Source: Candidatus Zhuqueibacterota bacterium 4572_119 (GTDB lineage Bacteria; Zhuqueibacterota; Zhuqueibacteria; Thermofontimicrobiales; Thermofontimicrobiaceae). From it: 6,619 nt of DNA. The stretch spans positions 1 through 6,619 of the forward strand of contig NBLI01000087.1 of the NCBI GenBank assembly GCA_002084535.1, in the 5' to 3' direction. Below the pieces are notes generated by a model that worked only from the letters and a program-made list of their open reading frames with translations, ran no database searches and had not been told where the DNA came from. The position numbers and the translations under genes were made by a program. This document shows, piece after piece, positions 1 to 4,570 of this stretch (positions are counted from its first letter, which is position 1; each line of letters starts with the position of its first letter).

Positions 1-334
1 TTCGTTTTGTACGTTTTCGGGAAGACTTTCCACCGAATTTTTCAATTTTTTCTGAACTGTCACCGAAAGTTGCTTTGGCAGCGTTTCGAACTCTTTTTGT
101 TAAATCCCAAACAACTTTTAAACTTTCATTTCTGACCTTCACCGCCTCACTTCGTTCAATCTTTAATCTCTCAGCCAGATCAACCTTTTCGGTCGCGTGA
201 GCGATCTTTTTTTGAAACTCGGCGATTTCCATATTCGGAACCAACAAATCGCCTTTTAAATCTTTCCACCCCTGCAATGCCAGCTCAGCTTGCCGCAATG
301 TATTTCGCGGAAAGCTTTCATTTGCTTCTTTCAT
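1..334 (-). CDS. Small conserved-looking protein of unknown function, C-terminus cut by window edge
   Basis: The frame is open from three consecutive ATG codons (340, 337, 334) to the left edge without a stop, giving 111 residues from the third ATG and 113 from the first. The only ribosome binding site, AGGTGG at 342-347, is one base from the first ATG but seven from the third, so I place the start at 334. The protein is mostly charged and helix-like, with no signal peptide, membrane segment or cysteine visible, so it is probably cytoplasmic. Near the visible end it has the stretch RVRNAAKATFGDSS, then KFGGKSSRKRTKR. A FGxDS stretch followed by GG and a basic tail recalls a family of short bacterial hypothetical proteins, but this is memory only and no function is known to me. 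The basic tail could bind nucleic acid (inference). It is probably transcribed separately from the upstream kinase gene. Confident that it is a gene; function unknown. Confidence 0.78.
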   Translation of the reverse strand, partial: MKEANESFPRNTLRQAELALQGWKDLKGDLLVPNMEIAEFQKKIAHATEKVDLAERLKIERSEAVKVRNESLKVVWDLTKRVRNAAKATFGDSSEKIEKFGGKSSRKRTKR

Positions 335-341
335 CATCATA

Positions 342-347
342 CCACCT
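342..347 (-). promoter_or_regulatory. Ribosome binding site that decides the start of the left-edge gene
   Basis: On the minus strand AGGTGG is followed by T and then ATGATGATG. Normal Shine-Dalgarno spacing (about 5-9 bases) fits the third ATG at 334 (7 bases) or the second at 337 (4 bases), not the first (1 base). Confidence 0.6.
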
Positions 348-377
348 ACTACTTGTTCATAAATAATATAAATTAAT

Positions 378-389
378 GTTTAATTAAAC
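378..389. repeat. 12-bp perfect palindrome
   Basis: GTTTAATTAAAC is a perfect palindrome about 40 bp upstream of the left-edge gene start. It contains only two G/C pairs and lies in AT-rich DNA, so it may be chance, but it sits in the 5' leader or promoter zone of that gene and could be a protein-binding site. Confidence 0.3.
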
Positions 390-442
390 CCATTTTTATT
401 AACACAATAAGTATTGCTCCATTATTTAAGTTTGTTATTAAC

Positions 443-466
443 TTTTAACTTGTATACAAGTTAAAA
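443..466. promoter_or_regulatory. 24-bp perfect palindrome, candidate repressor operator
   Basis: Positions 443-466 read the same on both strands without a mismatch. The core is ACTTGTATACAAGT flanked by TTTTA/TAAAA. The central TTGTATACAA has the GT...AC spacing typical of operators bound by GntR-superfamily repressors (family knowledge). It lies about 103 bp upstream of the left-edge gene. On the minus strand its centre provides a possible -10 box, TATACA (451-456), 18 bases after a possible -35 box, TTGTCC (475-480), so a bound dimer would block that promoter. The palindrome itself is seen directly; the regulator and promoter are inferred. Confidence 0.55.
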
Positions 467-602
467 ATATTTCGGGACAAAGTCAATAAATATGTCTAAA
501 AATTCATCATTTTTCCTTCAAATTAACAAGTGATTTTCTATAATGGAGCTTTCTTTCAAGATAACTATTATTATCATTTTATTGCCGACGATCTTTCCAA
601 AT

Positions 603-634
603 AAAAATATATCAGTCCAAATATTATTTTGGAC
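603..634 (-). terminator. Weak hairpin terminator candidate after the kinase gene
   Basis: GTCCAAA (615-621) pairs with TTTGGAC (628-634) around a 6-base AT loop, about 58 bases beyond the kinase stop codon. On the minus strand the stem is followed by a T-rich tract whose longest T-run (five) begins some 7 bases after the stem. The stem is AT-rich and the T-run not immediate, so termination may be weak. It is the best terminator-like structure in this spacer. Confidence 0.4.
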
Positions 635-691
635 AGTTGACTGCTATTTTTTATGAAAAAACTTTATTGCGCTCTGCCAAAATTTATTTCC

Positions 692-3055
692 TTATACTTT
701 CTCTCTTCTGAAAATTCTTTTCTTCTTTTTATCCTCTTTTCCATAATAATGGTATTGATAGTAATAGTAATAATCACTAAATCCATTTACATTTATTCCG
801 TTCATAACCGCGCCTAATAATTGATTCGGGACCGACTTCAAAATATTATAACATCTCATAACTGCGTCTCGATTTGTTTGACCTTCCTTTACAACCATTA
901 CCACGCCATCAACCTCAGAGCTCAAAACCGCGGCATCTGTAACAGCCATAATTGGTGGACTATCAAATAATACCAGGTCGAATCGCTCTTCCAATTCGCT
1001 AATAAATTTTTTCATTTTAGTTGAACCAAGAAGTTCTGACGGATTTGGTGGCAGCGTACCGCTTGGTATAACACACAGATTGTCAATGTCCGTTTTGCTA
1101 ATTGCCTCCTCAATCGAAGTTTTTCCCACCAAACAATTTGAAAGCCCCTTATTTCGATTTAAATTAAAGATCGAATGAATTACAGGTCTTCTCAGATCGG
1201 TATCCACCAATAGTACATTAGTTCCCATTTGGGCGATTGCGATTGCCAGGTTTACAACCGTCGTGGATTTACCCTCTTTTGGCCCCGGGCTTGTAAAAAC
1301 AATTGACTTAATCGTCTTATCCGCCTGAGAATATTGGATACTGGTTCGCAAGCTCCTGTAAGCTTCTGAAATCGGTGACTTTGGCGCGAAATGCGTAATT
1401 AGCCTGCCAGCGATCGTACGTACTTCATTTGTATTTATATTTTTCTTAAACCTATTATTTCCATTCTTCCCGATTTTCTTTACAGCTTCATCAAGGCTGA
1501 TCACCGGAATAGAACCCAGCAGCGAAATACCCATTTTTTCTATTTCATCTGCTGACCTCACTGAATTATCAAAATAATCCAATAAAAAGCTGATACCAAT
1601 ACCCAATCCAAGTCCAACAATAATCCCGAGGATAATGTTCATTTTTATTTGAGGGCGAATCGGAATTATGTTAGGCTGTGCCGCGTCAATAATCCTCACA
1701 CTACCCAATTGCCCAACCTCTGTAATTCTTGTTTCTTCATACTTTTCGCTCATCATCAAAGTAATCTTTTCGTCAAGCATTGCCGCTCGTTTCAGTCTTG
1801 CCAGCTTCAAACCACGTTCCGGTATTTTCTCTAATTGTAAGTTATATTGCGCGACAATTTTCTTCAAAGCCTCAACCTGAGGCAATAACGATTGAATAGT
1901 TGCCTCTACTTCCAGTTTTCTTTGCAGAAGTGCTTCTGATAGCGCGATAGGATCAATCGTCTCAGCAGCGGCTAATTGTGTAATTTCTGATTTGTACTTT
2001 TCCTCCAACATCTTTGTTCTTTCTTCATATCTGCGAAGCATTGGATCCTGACCATTTGGATCATAGACGCCTTCATCCATTAGCCCTGCGATATAGTTCG
2101 CTCTTTTTGTTTCCAGTTCCGCCATCTGTTGGCTCAATTGGTCAAGGAATGGTGCGTTTAAAATATTCTCCATATTAATATTTTTTTTATTTTTATCTAA
2201 TTGTTCATCAATATAAACCAGGCGCTCTTTATTTGCGTTTAGTTCGAGTTTAGCTCCATGATATAGTGATTCAAATTCAGCCAGTTTGCTGACCATTTCA
2301 TCGATTTCCTGGGGCAGAGCTACCACTTTTTCTTTTTCTTTATACTCTTTTAAAGCCTGTTCAGATTTCTCTAATTGGGATTGAAAATTATTCAATTGAT
2401 CCTTTAAAAAATCTTTTACTTTTCGTACTTCTTCCTGGCTTTCAAATTGATTCTGCTCTTTATACGCAACCGCGACAGTATTGGCAAGGTAGGCGGCTTC
2501 GGTTGGAGATTCAGCAGTCATGCTGATTAAAATCATGTCTGTATTCCTGATTGGCTCAATTTTGAGATTTCTTCTTATCTCTCCGACAACCCTGTTAAAC
2601 AAAGCCTCTTTTATTTCACTTTCAGGAATGGTTACTTCTTCTTCATTAACAAATACCGATTTGACGATTTTTTTTAATTTCTTTTTCAACCCAAATTTTT
2701 TCTTCCCATTATCCGGTGTGTTACCCAAAATAATGAGATTATTCGCGTATGTGGAGTTTATCAGTTTATTAGCGACATTTTCAGCAATTGTGCGGCTGTT
2801 TAATATTTCAACCTGATTATTGATTTTCTTTTCTTTCTCCATAAAATCAGTAACATTAAATAAGGTTTTTTGCACGCCGCCATTATCTTTTACCATCACT
2901 TTCACTGTTGACCTGTAGATCGGTGTTTCTGTAAAAGTATAATATGATACAAAAGTAACAACAGTTAGAAATGAAATGATGATTATCCACTTCCCCCGGT
3001 AAAGCACGCGAATATAATCTTTCATTCCACTCTGACGTTCATTTTCCTGATACAT
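692..3055 (-). CDS. Wzc-type fused Wzz / BY-kinase polysaccharide co-polymerase (tyrosine autokinase)
   Basis: This 787-residue inner-membrane protein is expected to control chain assembly and export of a capsular or exopolysaccharide, through cycles of autophosphorylation on C-terminal tyrosines (family knowledge). Visible parts in order are: membrane segment 1 at about 23-40; a periplasmic Wzz domain; a long charged coiled-coil region, about 205-440; a proline-containing stretch (QPNIIPIRPQ, 460-469) leading into glycine-rich membrane segment 2 at 472-493; then the cytoplasmic kinase. The kinase has EAYRSLRTS (564-572), Walker A GPKEGKST (591-598), Walker A' LLVDTDLRRP (615-624) and Walker B LVLFDSPP (694-701). 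The tail DYYYYYQYHYY (761-771) holds eight tyrosines in ten residues, followed by a lysine/arginine-rich end. The length fits fused Gram-negative kinases rather than the split Firmicute form. The start is supported by AAGGAG six bases before the ATG. It is isolated by a terminator upstream, and no glycan genes are adjacent, so its polymer is unknown. Confidence 0.95.
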   Translation of the reverse strand: MYQENERQSGMKDYIRVLYRGKWIIIISFLTVVTFVSYYTFTETPIYRSTVKVMVKDNGGVQKTLFNVTDFMEKEKKINNQVEILNSRTIAENVANKLINSTYANNLIILGNTPDNGKKKFGLKKKLKKIVKSVFVNEEEVTIPESEIKEALFNRVVGEIRRNLKIEPIRNTDMILISMTAESPTEAAYLANTVAVAYKEQNQFESQEEVRKVKDFLKDQLNNFQSQLEKSEQALKEYKEKEKVVALPQEIDEMVSKLAEFESLYHGAKLELNANKERLVYIDEQLDKNKKNINMENILNAPFLDQLSQQMAELETKRANYIAGLMDEGVYDPNGQDPMLRRYEERTKMLEEKYKSEITQLAAAETIDPIALSEALLQRKLEVEATIQSLLPQVEALKKIVAQYNLQLEKIPERGLKLARLKRAAMLDEKITLMMSEKYEETRITEVGQLGSVRIIDAAQPNIIPIRPQIKMNIILGIIVGLGLGIGISFLLDYFDNSVRSADEIEKMGISLLGSIPVISLDEAVKKIGKNGNNRFKKNINTNEVRTIAGRLITHFAPKSPISEAYRSLRTSIQYSQADKTIKSIVFTSPGPKEGKSTTVVNLAIAIAQMGTNVLLVDTDLRRPVIHSIFNLNRNKGLSNCLVGKTSIEEAISKTDIDNLCVIPSGTLPPNPSELLGSTKMKKFISELEERFDLVLFDSPPIMAVTDAAVLSSEVDGVVMVVKEGQTNRDAVMRCYNILKSVPNQLLGAVMNGINVNGFSDYYYYYQYHYYGKEDKKKKRIFRREKV

Positions 3056-3120
3056 AAATCACTCCTTCCAACTCCCGTTTTCTATTGTCTCACATATTCA
3101 ATTATTAAATAATCCTAAAA

Positions 3121-3151
3121 ATTTTACTCGATTAAATTACAATTATTTCAA
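3121..3151 (-). promoter_or_regulatory. Possible sigma70-like promoter for the kinase gene
   Basis: On the minus strand TTGAAA (3146-3151) and TAAAAT (3121-3126) each match five of six consensus bases. The spacing is 19 bases, longer than the ideal 17. The site is about 65 bp upstream of the kinase start codon. In DNA this AT-rich such matches occur by chance, and the organism's promoter consensus is unknown. Confidence 0.22.
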
Positions 3152-3305
3152 TCCATTTAAAAGCCTTATTAATATTATCTTTGGATTAAAAAATCAATAC
3201 AAAAATGATGCCATGAGGTTCTTGCCGCCAATATATTTCTTTTGTAACATCAATTTGGATTATATTAAAAATTATAGTTGATGGCTAAATTTGAATTGTT
3301 TTCCA

Positions 3306-3332
3306 TAAAAAAAGGCAGGTATTTACCTGCCT
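3306..3332 (-). terminator. Strong intrinsic terminator of lolA
   Basis: On the minus strand AGGCAGGT and ACCTGCCT form a perfect 8-bp, GC-rich stem around a 4-base loop, followed at once by a run of T (seven in total; the first pairs in the stem). It starts about 35 bases after the lolA stop codon. This is a textbook rho-independent terminator and separates lolA from the kinase gene. Confidence 0.92.
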
Positions 3333-3366
3333 GGATTTTATTTATTTGAATAAAATGTGGCTAATG

Positions 3367-4017
3367 CTATCTCATATCAATAACTTCAGCGGAATCCGGT
3401 GGACTATATTCAAAAAAATCAACTGGTAAGTCCACGTTAAATTCAATATTTTTCAAAAAATAAGTGTTAGTGTTTTCATTTATATCTGTTTGAATTATCT
3501 TTTTGACAACCAGCGCTTTAACATCGATCCATAATTTTATTTGTTTTATAAAATCATCCCCTGTTTTTGAATTCAATTCAATATGATGGTGCATTTTTCC
3601 TTCAAGCTTTTCATCTTTTAAAAAAGCAGAATTGTACAAATCTGAGAAATTCAGCAAAATGTCTTTGGGCAGATTGATATCTTCTGTGTTCTGAATATTA
3701 TCGATAATTACCTGGTTTGTTGATTGCGAATATGTCCAGGCTGTTTTCCCATTGGAAACAACAATTTGATTTTCTGTTTGAATTTTAAATTTTTCTTTTC
3801 CCTCCAGCCAGATTGTTCCGTTCTGTTCCACTTTATTGTCCGTTAATTTCCAGAAAAATACCTGACTGAAATCCACCTTAATATTAGCGCTTTCATTATA
3901 TTTTTTAAGTACTTTCTTTATTATAGAATTAGCTTTGTTTTGCGGAGAAGAAATTAAAACCATTGGTATCAAAACAAAAAAGACCCCCGCTGCAATTTTC
4001 ATCAGCTCTTTTTTCAT
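3367..4017 (-). CDS. lolA: LolA-family periplasmic outer-membrane lipoprotein carrier
   Basis: LolA accepts lipoproteins from the LolCDE transporter of the inner membrane and carries them across the periplasm to the outer membrane (family knowledge). The protein is 216 residues from the second ATG; the usual LolA length is about 200-220. It starts with a signal peptide: lysines, then a hydrophobic core (about residues 8-23), then SSPQNKA. There is no lipobox cysteine, which fits a soluble periplasmic protein. Family features include VDFSQV near residue 49, the strand pair around NGTIWLEGKEKFKIQ (67-81), VVSNGKTAWTYS (87-98), and the C-terminal FEYSPPDSAEVID, matching the usual F-x-PP-x-x-EVID ending. 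Two ATGs are in tandem (4020 and 4017); AAGGG sits three bases before the first and six before the second, so I prefer 4017. It follows ftsK, as in E. coli, but after a 550-bp gap. Overall similarity is modest, so the family is more certain than the exact role. Confidence 0.82.
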   Translation of the reverse strand: MKKELMKIAAGVFFVLIPMVLISSPQNKANSIIKKVLKKYNESANIKVDFSQVFFWKLTDNKVEQNGTIWLEGKEKFKIQTENQIVVSNGKTAWTYSQSTNQVIIDNIQNTEDINLPKDILLNFSDLYNSAFLKDEKLEGKMHHHIELNSKTGDDFIKQIKLWIDVKALVVKKIIQTDINENTNTYFLKNIEFNVDLPVDFFEYSPPDSAEVIDMR

Positions 4018-4093
4018 CATTTTCCCTTCATTTTATTTTTATTCAATCAAACAATATCGTGTTTCTTTTAGATAGTTTTTCAAATCATTGTTT

Positions 4094-4151
4094 CAGTCAG
4101 TAATCATTGTATATTTTTTGGGCTTTGAAATTCAAAAAACCATACTGACTG
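4094..4151. repeat. Nested inverted repeat upstream of lolA
   Basis: CAGTCAGTA (4094-4102) and TACTGACTG (4143-4151) are perfect 9-bp inverted arms 40 bases apart. Between them TTTTTTG (4114-4120) and CAAAAAA (4133-4139) form a second, inner inverted pair. The whole lies 74-131 bases before the first lolA ATG. It could fold in RNA, or the outer arms could be paired protein-binding sites flanking a promoter. Confidence 0.5.
4106..4135 (-). promoter_or_regulatory. Possible sigma70-like promoter of lolA
   Basis: On the minus strand TTGAAT (4130-4135, four of six) is followed after 18 bases by TACAAT (4106-4111, five of six). Transcription would start near position 4099, inside the left arm of the 9-bp inverted repeat, leaving an 80-base leader before lolA. 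The location is sensible, but the match is not decisive in AT-rich DNA. Confidence 0.33.
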
Positions 4152-4421
4152 GATTACAGGATAAAAGCGATTAACTTTTTTTTTCTGGCTTAAAAACCAT
4201 ATTTTAAAATTTTTAATTTCCTTTCTTTATGCAAAACTGAAGCAGGAATCATTTTCTTTTATTGATGAGTACAATTACGAAAAGTTGGTATTTTGGAAAG
4301 TGAATAAGAAAAATGTAAAATGCTGAAAAAGTTAATCAATTATTTTCTCTTCTGTTATCACCCGGATAAATATGGGTGTTGATTCAATTTTTTGTTGAAC
4401 GATATAAAACAAGATATTATA

Positions 4422-4437
4422 AACCGTTTCAACGGTT
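4422..4437. repeat. Short perfect inverted repeat in the ftsK-lolA spacer
   Basis: AACCGTT (4422-4428) and AACGGTT (4431-4437) are perfect inverted 7-mers two bases apart. The second arm overlaps another 8-bp palindrome, GGTTAACC (4434-4441). No T-run follows on the minus strand, so it is not an obvious terminator; it is more like a binding site or a transcript hairpin. Confidence 0.4.
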
Positions 4438-4515
4438 AACCAACTTTATGGAATTGCTCTCTTTATTGATTTAAAAAAAACCAGGTAAATCCTTTAAATT
4501 TAATAGTACTATGCT

Positions 4516-4554
4516 AAAAAGTGCAGGTAATCGAAATCTGATTTCTTAATCCTG
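4516..4554 (-). terminator. Candidate weak terminator of ftsK
   Basis: About 17 bases after the ftsK stop, CAGG (4524-4527) can pair with CCTG (4551-4554), enclosing an inner inverted pair GAAATC (4533-4538) / GATTTC (4540-4545). A run of five Ts follows on the minus strand (4516-4520). The stem is interrupted by an internal loop, so efficiency is uncertain. Confidence 0.35.
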
Positions 4555-4570
4555 TCAAAAAACATAAAAA

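Larger units (their letters stand above)
341..691. other. AT-rich intergenic region between the kinase gene and the small unknown gene
   Basis: This 351-bp stretch contains no open frame with convincing coding character on either strand. It holds a weak hairpin after the kinase gene (615-634), a perfect 24-bp palindrome (443-466), a perfect 12-bp palindrome GTTTAATTAAAC (378-389), and the ribosome binding site of the left-edge gene (342-347). The rest is AT-rich with no further recognisable structure. Confidence 0.7.
3056..3366. other. Intergenic region between lolA and the kinase gene
   Basis: This 311-bp AT-rich spacer contains the lolA terminator at its right end (3306-3332) and the kinase ribosome binding site at its left end (AAGGAG, 3062-3067, six bases before the ATG). 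Because the terminator should stop lolA transcripts, the kinase promoter probably lies within 3068-3300. I see no small gene here. Confidence 0.65.
4021..4570. other. Long structured intergenic region between ftsK and lolA
   Basis: This 550-bp AT-rich stretch has no convincing gene. The longest ATG frame I noticed is about 20 codons (4320-4382, plus strand) without a ribosome binding site. It contains several inverted repeats: a possible ftsK terminator (4516-4554), a hairpin AACCGTT-TC-AACGGTT (4422-4437), a 5-bp CACCC/GGGTG stem (4359-4378), and a 58-bp nested structure (4094-4151). An A-run at 4473-4480 reads as eight Ts on the minus strand but lacks a good stem before it. The lolA ribosome binding site, AAGGG, is at 4024-4028. 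Confidence 0.65.

Noticed and set aside
496..518. Minus-strand ATGATG preceded by a GAAGGA ribosome-binding-like sequence
   Set aside because: The frame stops after four codons. It could be a minimal leader peptide, but nothing else supports this.
560..578. Fur-box-like sequence GATAAC...TATCATT
   Set aside because: It matches about 13 of 19 positions of the E. coli Fur consensus, which is expected often in DNA this AT-rich, and it lies in the 3' region of the kinase gene rather than by a clear promoter.
1649..2816. Plus-strand open frames of 61-98 codons opposite the kinase gene
   Set aside because: They lie antisense within a well-supported gene, have no ribosome binding sites or family features, and look like shadows of its codon pattern.
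4320..4382. Short plus-strand frame of 20 codons in the ftsK-lolA spacer
   Set aside because: No ribosome binding site, no family resemblance, opposite strand to all genes, and length within chance expectation.
4472..4492. A-run at 4473-4480 (eight Ts on the minus strand) as a terminator for ftsK
   Set aside because: Only a 3-bp AGG/CCT stem precedes the T-run, too weak for an intrinsic terminator.
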